The notes under the pieces are model-generated. The model saw only the letters and a program-made list of their open reading frames with translations. It was not told where the DNA came from and ran no database searches. From positions 1-45,174 of the forward strand of contig CAITYE010000337.1 of assembly GCA_903896535.1 (NCBI GenBank): a stretch of 45,174 nt of DNA, in the 5' to 3' direction. The translations under genes were made by a program, and so were the position numbers. This document shows, one piece after another, positions 14,151 through 22,332 of the stretch. Numbering within the stretch: position 1 is the first letter of the stretch; each line of letters begins with the position of its first letter. Origin of the DNA: an uncultured Paracraurococcus sp. (lineage in GTDB: Bacteria; Pseudomonadota; Alphaproteobacteria; Acetobacterales; Acetobacteraceae).

Positions 14151-15488
14151 TCAATCGGCCGCGCCGCGCGCCTCGGCGAAATCGACGGCACGGCCGCCTG
14201 GGGCGCCGATCACCGTATCGTCCTGCATGGCGTGCCGGCCACGGATCACGACACCAACCGGCCAGCCGGTGCAGCGATGCCCAGCAAATGGCGTCCAGCC
14301 GCAAGGAGAGACGATCCAGCTCTCCTCGATCACCCGCTGCTTCTTCATGTCCACCAGAGTGAAATCAGCATCATAGCCCGCGGCGAGCCGGCCCTTGCCG
14401 GTGACGCCATAGACCCGCGCCGGGCCGGCACACATCAGATCGACCAGCCGACAGAGCGAGAGGCGGCCAGCTGCGACGTGGTCGAGCATGAGCGGTACGA
14501 TGGTCTGCACGCCGGTCAGGCCGGCCGCGCAGTCCGGCCAGGGCCGCTCCTTCGCAGCGCGCGAATGCGGCGCGTGGTCGGAGCCGACAACGTCGACCGT
14601 GCCGTCAGCGACCGCCGCCCAGGCGGCATCCAGATGCCGTTGGTCGCGGATCGGCGGATTCATGACCGCATACCCGCCAAGCCGGTCATAGGCTTCATCC
14701 GTCTGGGTCAGGTGATTGAGGAGGACTTCGACAGTCGCGATATCGCGGCAGTCGCGCAGATACTCCAGCTCCTCGGCAGTTGAGACGTGCAGGATATGGG
14801 CCGGGCGGCGGGTCTTGCGGGACAGCCCGACCAGGCGGCGGGTTCCGAGGAGTGCGCATTCGACATCGCGCCAGACCATATGGTTCCGATGCGGCATGCC
14901 GCTTGTGAACAGCGGCTTGCGGGCCTGCAGCCGATACTCGTCTTCCGAGTGATAGGCGATGCGGCGGCGCCCGCTCCGCATCACCGCCTCCAGTGAGGCA
15001 TCGTCCTCAATCAGCAGGTCGCCGGTCGAGCTGCCGGCGAAGACCTTCACGGCACAGACGTTGGGCTGGAGTTCGAGCCCGGCAAGTTCAGCCATGTTTT
15101 TCTTGGAGGCGCCGACATAAAGGCCGACATCCACCCAGGCGCGGCCATGCAGGTGGTCTCGCTTCCAGTCCAGCCGCTCGCGGTCGGTGATCGCGGGCGC
15201 CGTGTTCGGCATATCAAAGACCGCCGCCAACCCGCCGAGCAGGGCGGCGCGGGTGCCATGTTCCAGATCCTCGACCTGCGGATCGCCTGGCTCGCGCAGA
15301 TGCACATGCGCATCGATCAGCCCCGGCAGCACATGCAGGCCGCGGCACTCGATGGTCTCGGCCGCAGTGGCGGACCGCAGATCGCCGATGGCGGCGATCC
15401 GCCCGTCCCTGACGCCGATATCGGCGTCAGCCTCGCCCCATGGCAATACCAGTCGCCCGCCGCGCAGCAGCAGATCGAAGCCCACCAT
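14151..15488 (-). CDS. pyrC: Dihydroorotase (class I, PyrC-type)
   Basis: A 445-residue amidohydrolase that closes carbamoyl-aspartate to dihydroorotate in pyrimidine synthesis. Metal ligands are all present: His61 and His63 (DAHVHLREPG), the carboxylated Lys148 (CAVKVFAGS), His180 (IAYHSEDE), His234 (HILHVST) and Asp304 (GSDHAPHS). The length fits class I enzymes. The ATG (15488-15486) overlaps the TGA of corA in a TGATG, so translation is probably coupled; a longer frame through corA is rejected. No aspartate carbamoyltransferase is near. Allantoinase or hydantoinase are close relatives, but the HVHLREPG and GSDHAPHS motifs favour dihydroorotase. Confidence 0.85.
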   Translation of the reverse strand: MVGFDLLLRGGRLVLPWGEADADIGVRDGRIAAIGDLRSATAAETIECRGLHVLPGLIDAHVHLREPGDPQVEDLEHGTRAALLGGLAAVFDMPNTAPAITDRERLDWKRDHLHGRAWVDVGLYVGASKKNMAELAGLELQPNVCAVKVFAGSSTGDLLIEDDASLEAVMRSGRRRIAYHSEDEYRLQARKPLFTSGMPHRNHMVWRDVECALLGTRRLVGLSRKTRRPAHILHVSTAEELEYLRDCRDIATVEVLLNHLTQTDEAYDRLGGYAVMNPPIRDQRHLDAAWAAVADGTVDVVGSDHAPHSRAAKERPWPDCAAGLTGVQTIVPLMLDHVAAGRLSLCRLVDLMCAGPARVYGVTGKGRLAAGYDADFTLVDMKKQRVIEESWIVSPCGWTPFAGHRCTGWPVGVVIRGRHAMQDDTVIGAPGGRAVDFAEARGAAD

Positions 15489-16474
15489 CACAACCACCCC
15501 TTGCGCTTGAAGTACCAGATCGGCAGCACCGCGGAGATCACCATCAGCCCCAGCGACAGCGGGTAGCCAGCAACCCATTTCAGCTCGGGCATAAACTCGA
15601 AATTCATCCCGTAGATGCTGGCGATCAGCGTCGGCGGCATCAACGCGACGGAGACCACCGAGAAGGTCTTTATGATGCCGGTCTGCTCGACATTGATGAT
15701 GCCGAGCACTGCATCAAGCAGGAACTGCGCCTTACTGTTGAGAAAATGCGCGTGTTCGTTAAGCGAGCGGACGTCGCGGACCAGCGATTTGACCAGGGTT
15801 TGATTTTCTTTTCGAATGCCAATGCCCTTCTCGGCATTCAGGTAGGTCAGGATGCGAGAGAGGCCCAGAAGCGTCTCATTCGCCCGGGTCGTGACATCCC
15901 CGACCTCGCCCAGGGTCAGCAGCGCCTCCTTCAGATCGGCGTCCTTGCGAGAGACCTTCACATCGGCTCGGGCAGTGCGGAAGGCGGCACGGCTGGCGCG
16001 GTCCATATCGGCGGCGATCCGCTCCAGGATATCGGCCAGCCGATCGACGATCTGCTCCATCAGATGCAGCATCGCGGCATCAGAGGTACCCTGCAAAGGC
16101 TGCGGATTGCGCAGGCAACGCGCGCTGAATACCGAAAACGCCTTTGGCGTGGCGTAGCGCACGGTGATCAGGTTCGCTTCACCCAGTACGAAGGTGATGG
16201 GCGTCGAGCCCATCTCGCCGCCATCAACCCCGAAAAGAAAGGGCGCCGTCAGGAACAGCACATCGCCTTCCCGATACAGGCGGGAGGAGCTTTCGATCTC
16301 CTGCATCTCTTCGCGGGTGGGGACTTCGAGGCAGAGGGCGTCCTGGACGTCCCGCTCCTCGTTCTGGGTCGGGGAGAGCAGGTCAATCCATATGGCGCAG
16401 CGAAGCGCCGCCGCAGGCTGGGGGCCTTCGCGCACCAGGACTTGGCCGTTCTCGACGGTGTAGGTGGTGAGCAT
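15488..16474 (-). CDS. corA: CorA-like magnesium/divalent metal transporter
   Basis: A 328-residue CorA-family channel for Mg2+ (or Co2+/Ni2+). It has the large N-terminal cytoplasmic funnel, the long helix over residues about 190-280, and two C-terminal membrane helices with the signature loop GMNFEFMPEL. The protein ends in a short basic tail (YFKRKGWL), as usual. The ATG at 16474 has GGGAG about 8 nt upstream. It is the first gene of a minus-strand run corA-pyrC-amidase-lipoprotein-lipoprotein. The upstream 300 bp contain the likely promoter. Confidence 0.92.
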   Translation of the reverse strand: MLTTYTVENGQVLVREGPQPAAALRCAIWIDLLSPTQNEERDVQDALCLEVPTREEMQEIESSSRLYREGDVLFLTAPFLFGVDGGEMGSTPITFVLGEANLITVRYATPKAFSVFSARCLRNPQPLQGTSDAAMLHLMEQIVDRLADILERIAADMDRASRAAFRTARADVKVSRKDADLKEALLTLGEVGDVTTRANETLLGLSRILTYLNAEKGIGIRKENQTLVKSLVRDVRSLNEHAHFLNSKAQFLLDAVLGIINVEQTGIIKTFSVVSVALMPPTLIASIYGMNFEFMPELKWVAGYPLSLGLMVISAVLPIWYFKRKGWL

Positions 16475-16777
16475 GGCGGCACTCCCGGCCGGTCGGGCTG
16501 GGCGCTTCTAGCCTTGGCATTCCTGTCTGTCACCCGGCCGTCCCAGGTTCATCCGAGTGACGCGGTGGTATTTAGTAATCAGGCGCAGGGGCAAACGGGA
16601 ACAAATCGTCACATCCGCGTGCCGGGCATCAAACGCCGGGCGGACGCGGTGCCTCGAGGACACGCGTTAAGTGGGCTTGGGCCTTCCGGGTCGGAAGCCC
16701 GCCGCATCACGGCGAGGGTTGCCGGCCCTCAGGCCGAAGACCCAGAGCGCCTTCCGACCGCCGGCAGAAAGGACCGT
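16475..16777. other. Intergenic region between corA and tatA (303 bp)
   Basis: I see no gene here on either strand. The middle (about 16555-16610) is less GC-rich than its surroundings (GGTATTTAGTAATC, AACAAATCG) and is a good place for the corA promoter, though no clear -35/-10 pair can be named. A short hairpin, GGGC and TTCC paired with GGAAGCCC, lies at 16679-16700 downstream of tatA and may end its transcript; it has no T-tract. Confidence 0.5.
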
Positions 16778-17011
16778 TCAGCTCGACTGGCCGGTCTTCT
16801 GCTGGCTGGAAGGACCAGTGATGTTGCCGGCCGAACCGGCGGCAGGCGGGGCGCTTTCGGCGAGCGAGGCGTCCTCCTCCTTCATATTTTTCTTGAAGGA
16901 TTTAATACCGGTGGCGAGGTCTCCCATCAGGGTGCTGATCTTGCCGCTGCCGAAAAGCAGCAACACCACCAACAGGACGATGAGCCAGTGCCAAATGCTG
17001 AAGGAACCCAT
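16778..17011 (-). CDS. tatA: Twin-arginine translocase subunit TatA
   Basis: A 77-residue protein that would form the export pore of the Tat pathway for folded proteins. It has the short N-terminal membrane helix ([20 protein letters not shown]), then the amphipathic helix ([18 protein letters not shown]) and a disordered polar tail. The FGSGKI hinge and IKSFKKNM follow the TatA/E pattern rather than TatB. The ATG at 17011 (MGSFSIWHW) is chosen; an upstream extension has Cys-rich sequence not found in TatA. tatB and tatC are not next to it, which is unusual. The window has several proteins with RR signal peptides that could use the pathway. Confidence 0.88.
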   Translation of the reverse strand: MGSFSIWHWLIVLLVVLLLFGSGKISTLMGDLATGIKSFKKNMKEEDASLAESAPPAAGSAGNITGPSSQQKTGQSS

Positions 17012-17129
17012 GTGACGCCCCGATGACCCAGATGCGATGCCAGCGCAAAGCCGACAACCAACATTAGTGCCGCCCACCGGGCAGCGCAAACCTCAGATGG
17101 GGAAGCGGGGCATGTCCGGCAAGGCCGCC

Positions 17130-18095
17130 TTAAGCTTCCGGCTTGATGCCGAGGCGGGCGATCAAGGCCCCCCAGCGTGCCGCCTCGGCGGCTATCAGGG
17201 CGGCGAAGGCGGCCGGTGTGCCTGGCGCCACCTCGAAGCCGGCCGCCTCAAGCCCCCGTCGGGTGGCAGGATCGTTGAGCGCGACCGCCGTCTCGCGGGC
17301 CAGGAGATCGATCCGCGCGGACGGCATACTGATGGGCGCGACGAGACCGTTCCAGGCATAGCTCGCGGCATTGGCTATCCCTGCCTCGGCAAGGGTGGGG
17401 ACGTCCGGCAGGGTCGGCAAACGCTGCTCGGCCGTGACGGCCAGGGCCCGGGCGCTACCGTCGCGGAGCTGCGGCAGGATGCCGGCGACGATGATGACCA
17501 TGGCGTCGATCCGCCCGGCCAGCAGATCAACGGTCGCTTGAGGAAAGCCACGATAGGGGACGTGCAGCATCTCGGTCCCAGTGCGAGCCATCAGGTCCAC
17601 CATTGCAAGATGCCCGCCAGAGCCCGAGCCGATCGAGCCAAACGACAGCTTCCCTGGATTCGCCTTCAGATACGTGACGAAGCCCCCAAGGTCGGTGGGC
17701 GGCAGGCGCGGATTGACCACCAGGACCTGCGCGGTCCGGGTTAGCAGCGAGATCGGCACCAGATCCTTGCGCGGATCATACGGCAAGTTCGGGAACAACG
17801 CTGGGGCGGTCGCCAGGGGACCGTTGATCGACACACCGATCGTGTGTTCATCGGTCGCCTTGGCGATCGCATCAGTGCCGATATTGCCGCCGGCGCCAGG
17901 CTTATTCTCGATCACACAAGGCTGGCCCAGCGCCTTGGCGAAATGCGTCGCCACCGCTCGGCCTGCCAGATCGGGCGTTGCGCCGGCCGGGAAGGGGATG
18001 ATCATGCGCAAGGGTCGCCCTGGCCAATCCTGGGCCAGGGCGGGGCGGAGGAGCAGCGCGGGGGCGCCAAGCAGCAGGTGGCGACGGATCGTCAT
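17130..18095 (-). CDS. Bug/TctC-type periplasmic solute-binding protein
   Basis: A 321-residue tripartite-tricarboxylate-transporter receptor of the Bug family, which binds carboxylates in the periplasm. After a signal peptide (RRHLLLGAPALLLRPALAQ) come the family motifs: RPLRMIIPFPAGATPDLAGR, VIENKPGAGGNIGTDAIAK, the SGSGGHLA loop, HVPYRGFPQA and LPDVPTLAEAG. The membrane partners TctA and TctB are absent; orphan Bug receptors are common in these bacteria. It lies 48 bp downstream of an ABC permease gene on the same strand and may be read from that operon. The substrate cannot be predicted. Confidence 0.92.
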   Translation of the reverse strand: MTIRRHLLLGAPALLLRPALAQDWPGRPLRMIIPFPAGATPDLAGRAVATHFAKALGQPCVIENKPGAGGNIGTDAIAKATDEHTIGVSINGPLATAPALFPNLPYDPRKDLVPISLLTRTAQVLVVNPRLPPTDLGGFVTYLKANPGKLSFGSIGSGSGGHLAMVDLMARTGTEMLHVPYRGFPQATVDLLAGRIDAMVIIVAGILPQLRDGSARALAVTAEQRLPTLPDVPTLAEAGIANAASYAWNGLVAPISMPSARIDLLARETAVALNDPATRRGLEAAGFEVAPGTPAAFAALIAAEAARWGALIARLGIKPEA

Positions 18096-18143
18096 GGCGC
18101 AGGGGTAGCCGAGGCGCAGGGGGGGCGGGAAGACCCGTACCCC

Positions 18144-19037
18144 TCAGCGCGTGGGCGCCTCTCGGCCGGCAAGGCGTCGATCCCGACGCCGCCAGAGTTG
18201 GATGGCCCCGAATGCGAGACCAATAACGAGGACTGAGACGCCGGTGGTCAGGGTCCCGAGCGCATAGATGTCGGGCGTGGTGACCGTTGTCGTCAGCCCC
18301 TGCAGCTCGAGCGGCAAGGTATTGAGATCACCCAGGGCTTGCGAGGAGCGCGCCACCTCATCCCAGGAGAGCGTGAAGCCAAAGAGCGCCACGCCGATCA
18401 GGCTCGGTGCGATCACCGGCAAGACGACATGCTGGAACACCTGCCGGGGAGACGCGCCCAAATCCCTTGCCGCCTCCTCCAGATTTCCGGGAAACCGATT
18501 GAACACGGCAAACATGATCAGCAGACCGAAAGGCAGCGTCCATGTCAGGTGCGCGCCAAGACCAGAGGTAAAGAGGCCCATGGCGGTCGCATAGTCTTCG
18601 GTGATCCAGGCGATACCGTAAGCTTCGCCGAGCGCCTTCACGCCATCATCGATGAGCCGGAACTCGAGAGCGATGCCGAGCGAGACGACGATCGAGGGAA
18701 CAATCAGGCTGGCAATGGTCAGCTGGAACAAAGCACCCTGGCCCCGGAAACGGCGGCGGAAGGCATATCCGGCTGAGAGAGCGAAAAGGGTGGTCAGGAC
18801 CATGACCACGAGCCCCAGCCGGACAGAGCGGCGGAAGGCGGCCCAGATATCGACCACCCCAAGCCCTTCCCAGAGTTTGCCGTACCAATGTGTCGAGAAG
18901 CCGCGCATCGGAAAGGTCAGGCCGCCTTCGGGCCCTTGGAAGGAGAGGATCAGGATCGTCAATGTCGGGCCGTACAAGAACAGCACGAACAGCCCGAACA
19001 GCAGAGCGAGCGGCCAAAAGCCGGGCGGCCGATCCAT
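18144..19037 (-). CDS. ABC transporter permease (PotC-like)
   Basis: A 297-residue inner-membrane permease with six hydrophobic segments and the EAA-type loop EEAARDLGASPRQVFQHVVL that docks on the ATPase. It belongs with PotC/PotI permeases of the spermidine/putrescine importer type. The N-terminus (PPGFWPLALLFGLFVLFLYGP) is the first membrane helix. Its ATG follows the TAG of the partner permease with no gap, so the two are translated together. It forms a complete importer with the permease, binding protein and ATPase genes upstream. Confidence 0.9.
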   Translation of the reverse strand: MDRPPGFWPLALLFGLFVLFLYGPTLTILILSFQGPEGGLTFPMRGFSTHWYGKLWEGLGVVDIWAAFRRSVRLGLVVMVLTTLFALSAGYAFRRRFRGQGALFQLTIASLIVPSIVVSLGIALEFRLIDDGVKALGEAYGIAWITEDYATAMGLFTSGLGAHLTWTLPFGLLIMFAVFNRFPGNLEEAARDLGASPRQVFQHVVLPVIAPSLIGVALFGFTLSWDEVARSSQALGDLNTLPLELQGLTTTVTTPDIYALGTLTTGVSVLVIGLAFGAIQLWRRRDRRLAGREAPTR

Positions 19038-19958
19038 CTACAACTCCCGCCGGATATCGACGATCCGTGTCAGAGCGATGATAAGCAGCAACACAAGGCC
19101 GAGCAGGACCATCGCCTGCGCCGCCGCAGCAGGGAATTGCAGGTAGGACATCTGCACCTGGATGATCTTGCCAACCGAAGCGATCTGCTGTCCGCCCATG
19201 ACCCCGACGGTGACGAAATCGCCCATCACCAGGACGATGACGAAGATGGAGCCGATCACCATGCCAGGCTTGGCAAGGGGCAGCACCACATGCCAGAGCG
19301 TCCGCCAAAATCCGGCGCCAGCATCGCGTGCCGCCTCCAACAACCGCGGGTCGATACGGAGCATGCTGTTGAACACAGGTACGGTGACGAACAGCGTGTA
19401 GAGATGCACGAAGGCGAGGACGACCGCGAATTCCGAGAACAACAGCCACTCCAGCGGCTCCGCGACCAGACCGATCTGCATCAGGCCGCGATTGATCGCT
19501 CCCTCTCGCCCCAGCAGGGGCACCCAGGAGACCATCCGGATGATATTGGAGGTCAGGAACGGGGCGGTGCAGAGCAGAAATAGCGTCATGCGGAGCATGT
19601 CGGAACGGACGCAAAAGGCCAGGAAGTAGGCCACCGCCACGCCGAGCACGAGAGTAATCGCCCAGACCATGACGCACAGCCGGAAGGTCGAAAGATAGGT
19701 CCTGAGCGTTGTACAACCGCCAGCGGAGAAATCCGCGCAGCCCTGGAACATCTCGTGATAATTCCGGAATGTGAAATCCGGGATCAGCGCATACTCAGTG
19801 TAGTCCCAAAAGCTCACGACCGCGGTCGCCAGCAATGGGAAGACGAAAAAACCCAGAAGCACCAGGGTAAGAGGCGCAGCTTGCCAGAGCGGCGCCTGCG
19901 CGACGGCTGCCGACGTCACCGCCGGCAGCGCGCCGGCCTCAGGCGGCGATGAACTCAT
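19038..19958 (-). CDS. ABC transporter permease (PotB-like)
   Basis: A 306-residue permease with about six membrane segments and the ATPase-docking loop LEAARDAGAGFWRTLWHVVL. It is the PotB/PotH-type partner of the following permease. The ATG (19958) lies inside the end of the binding-protein gene, giving a 20-nt overlap. One periplasmic loop (about residues 55-75) has two Cys (CADFSAGGCTT) that could form a disulphide, which is not usual for PotB. Polyamine-type transport is the family default; other small cationic or carboxylate substrates are possible. Confidence 0.9.
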   Translation of the reverse strand: MSSSPPEAGALPAVTSAAVAQAPLWQAAPLTLVLLGFFVFPLLATAVVSFWDYTEYALIPDFTFRNYHEMFQGCADFSAGGCTTLRTYLSTFRLCVMVWAITLVLGVAVAYFLAFCVRSDMLRMTLFLLCTAPFLTSNIIRMVSWVPLLGREGAINRGLMQIGLVAEPLEWLLFSEFAVVLAFVHLYTLFVTVPVFNSMLRIDPRLLEAARDAGAGFWRTLWHVVLPLAKPGMVIGSIFVIVLVMGDFVTVGVMGGQQIASVGKIIQVQMSYLQFPAAAAQAMVLLGLVLLLIIALTRIVDIRREL

Positions 19959-21186
19959 TCCATTTCCTGACCATGTAGTCGTTCTCGTCCATCACGGCGT
20001 TCCAGCACGCAACGGAACCCATACGCTGCTCAAAGCTGCCGCCATCGCGCACAGCGCCCTTTTTCTCGAGCAGCGAGCCATCGGGCGCCTTGATATCCTG
20101 CTCCGCCGGCTTGCCTTCCATCCAATACGCCCATTCATAGGGCGCCATATTGGCCTTCGCTGTGGACAGCACGGCCGAATAGTAGCCCTGGCGATTCAGG
20201 AAGGCGCCGGCCCAGCCGGAGAGGAACCAGTTGACGAAATCATAGGCCGCGTCGAGCTTCTTGCCGGAGAGCGTCTTCGGCAGGCCAAAGCCGGCGGCCC
20301 AGGCGCGATACCCTTCCTTGAGCGGCTGGTAGACACAGGGGACGCCTCGGCTACGAACGGCAGTCACAGCGGGCGACCACATCGACTGGATCACCGTCTC
20401 ACCGGCGGCCATCAGGTTTACGCTCTCGTTGAAGTCTTTCCAGAAGGCGCGGAACTGCCCGGCGCGCTTCGCCTCCGTCAGGACCTTGATGGTCAGGTCG
20501 ATCTCGGGCTTCGTCATGTTGCCTTTGTCGGCGTATTTGTACTGACCGAGCGCTTCGACGGCCATCGCCGCATCCATGATGCCGATCGAAGGGATATTGA
20601 GGATGCTGGCCTTGCCCTTGAACTCAGGGTTCAGCAGTTCGGCCCAGCTGTTGATCGGCCGGCCGATCTTGTCGGGACGAATGCCCAGCGTGTCCGCATT
20701 GTAGACGGTGGGGATCAGCGTCAGCCATTGGGTCGGAGAGGCCGCGAAGCGCTTACCGTCCTTGGCCGGCAGATACATCACCTCCTTCGGTGCCGTGCCG
20801 TGGTCGCCGATCTGCTTGCCGTTCACCGTCCCCTTGGTGAAAACAGTGGTGAGATCATCGACCAGCTTGATGCGCTTGGCATCCATACCGACGAGATTGC
20901 CCGAGGGGACGATCTTCTTCAGCATCCAGTACTCGGAATCGAGGATGTCGAAGCTGTTCGGCTGGGTGACCGCCCTGCGGACCACGTCATCGGATGTGAC
21001 AGGGATGTATTCCAGCGTGATCCCGAGATCCTGCTTAACCTTCTCCTTGATGCCCTGATGCTGATTCACTGCGGTACCAAGATAGCGCAGCACCATCGTC
21101 TCCTGCGCCAGAGCGGCAGGGGCCGCCAGGGCCATAGCAGCGCCCGCCTTGACTGCGGCGCGCCGCCCGAAAGCCTTCCGTTCCAT
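19939..21186 (-). CDS. ABC transporter periplasmic substrate-binding protein (PotD/PotF-like)
   Basis: A 415-residue extracellular binding protein of the family that includes PotD. The N-terminus has a Tat-like signal (ERKAFGRRAAVKAGAAMALA, then AAPAALAQ). The mature protein has the two-lobe pattern with YLGTAVNQHQGIKEKVKQ, SILNIPSIGIMDAAMA, YQPLKEGYRAWAAGFGLPK and a C-terminal VNWFLSGWAG. It is longer than PotD (about 350). The ATG at 21186 follows AAGGGAGAG and is preferred to one 10 codons upstream. The gene order ATPase, binding protein, permease, permease with overlaps marks one operon. PotD's polyamine-binding acidic residues cannot be aligned with confidence, so the substrate is open. 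Confidence 0.88.
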   Translation of the reverse strand: MERKAFGRRAAVKAGAAMALAAPAALAQETMVLRYLGTAVNQHQGIKEKVKQDLGITLEYIPVTSDDVVRRAVTQPNSFDILDSEYWMLKKIVPSGNLVGMDAKRIKLVDDLTTVFTKGTVNGKQIGDHGTAPKEVMYLPAKDGKRFAASPTQWLTLIPTVYNADTLGIRPDKIGRPINSWAELLNPEFKGKASILNIPSIGIMDAAMAVEALGQYKYADKGNMTKPEIDLTIKVLTEAKRAGQFRAFWKDFNESVNLMAAGETVIQSMWSPAVTAVRSRGVPCVYQPLKEGYRAWAAGFGLPKTLSGKKLDAAYDFVNWFLSGWAGAFLNRQGYYSAVLSTAKANMAPYEWAYWMEGKPAEQDIKAPDGSLLEKKGAVRDGGSFEQRMGSVACWNAVMDENDYMVRKWNEFIAA

Positions 21187-21212
21187 CGCACTCTCCCTTG
21201 CTGGCTCCCGCC

Positions 21213-22247
21213 TCAAGCGGCGTCGAGCAATCTTTCATCGGCCCTATCCCAAACGAGATGCGCCGCCTGGCCAGGCGCGAGGCCTGTGATCTCTGGCTGA
21301 AGCACGCTGTATTCCTCGCCTTCCGCATCCTTCAGCGCGATCGAGAAGCCCGTCCCGGTGTATTCGATACCCACGATGTTGGCCGCCAATCCTGCGTAGC
21401 CAAGGCGCGTCCGATCGGCGCGCACGGCAATGGCCCGCCCGGCGCGGCGCACGATGTTGTGCCCGCCCATGAAGCGGGCAACGAAAGCGGTCCGCGGTCG
21501 GTCGAACAGCGCTTCCGGTTCCCCCTGCTGCTCGATCCGCCCGGCCCGCATCAGAACGATCAGGTCAGCGAGCGCCAAGGCCTCGTCCTGGCTATGGGTC
21601 ACGTGCACGAAGCTGATGCCGAGTTCTCGATGCAGCCGCTTCAACTCGCTGCGGACCTTGCCCCGCAGGAAGGGGTCGAGCGCCGACAGCGGCTCATCGA
21701 GCAGCAAAGCCGAGGGGTCTGTCACCAATGCTCGGGCCAACGCAACCCGCTGCTGCTGCCCGCCAGACAATTGGATGGGCAGGCGCGTGAGGTACGCCTC
21801 CATTTCGACCAGGGAGAGCATGTCCCGGGCTCGGGAATGCCGCTCTGCCTTGCCGATACCGCGCATGCGCAGACTGAACGCGACGTTATCGAGGACGTTC
21901 AAATGCGGGAACAACGCATAAGACTGGAACATCATGGCCGTCCCTCGGCGCGCCGGCGGCAGCCCGATGATCGATTGGTCGTCGAGCAGGATATCGCCCG
22001 CCGTCGGGGTCTCATGCCCCGCAAGCAATCTCAATGTCGTGGTCTTGCCACATCCCGAGGGACCGAGGAGGCAGCAATAAGTCCCGGCCGCAATGCGCAG
22101 ATCAAGCCGATCCACGGCAGCAGAATCCCCAAAGCGTTTGGTAACGCCGGACAGTTCAATGATGCCGCGGCGTTGCGGCTCTTTGGCCTGGGGGGACAGC
22201 AGAGTGTTTCCTAAGACAACGGCGGAAGACGTCGTGGAGGTAAGCAT
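21213..22247 (-). CDS. ABC transporter ATP-binding protein (PotA-like)
   Basis: A 344-residue ATPase that would power the importer encoded by the three genes that follow. It has Walker A (LLGPSGCGKTTTLRLL), Q-loop (MFQSYALFPHLNV), signature LSGGQQQRVALARAL, Walker B (ALLLDEPLSALD) and H-switch (VHVTHSQDEAL). A C-terminal TOBE-like beta domain (residues about 260-344) is the usual regulatory part of PotA/MalK-type subunits. The start is uncertain: ATG at 22247 is used here, and a TTG at 22259 is also in frame. Both have weak ribosome sites. The gene opens the transport operon and begins 27 bp before the binding-protein gene. Confidence 0.92.
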   Translation of the reverse strand: MLTSTTSSAVVLGNTLLSPQAKEPQRRGIIELSGVTKRFGDSAAVDRLDLRIAAGTYCCLLGPSGCGKTTTLRLLAGHETPTAGDILLDDQSIIGLPPARRGTAMMFQSYALFPHLNVLDNVAFSLRMRGIGKAERHSRARDMLSLVEMEAYLTRLPIQLSGGQQQRVALARALVTDPSALLLDEPLSALDPFLRGKVRSELKRLHRELGISFVHVTHSQDEALALADLIVLMRAGRIEQQGEPEALFDRPRTAFVARFMGGHNIVRRAGRAIAVRADRTRLGYAGLAANIVGIEYTGTGFSIALKDAEGEEYSVLQPEITGLAPGQAAHLVWDRADERLLDAA

Positions 22248-22332
22248 TAGCCATGCCAAAGCGACATCCGGCGGGACCCGTTCGTGGCCAAAGACTAACG
22301 CGGATCGCCGGCCCTGATTGCTGCTATTTTGA

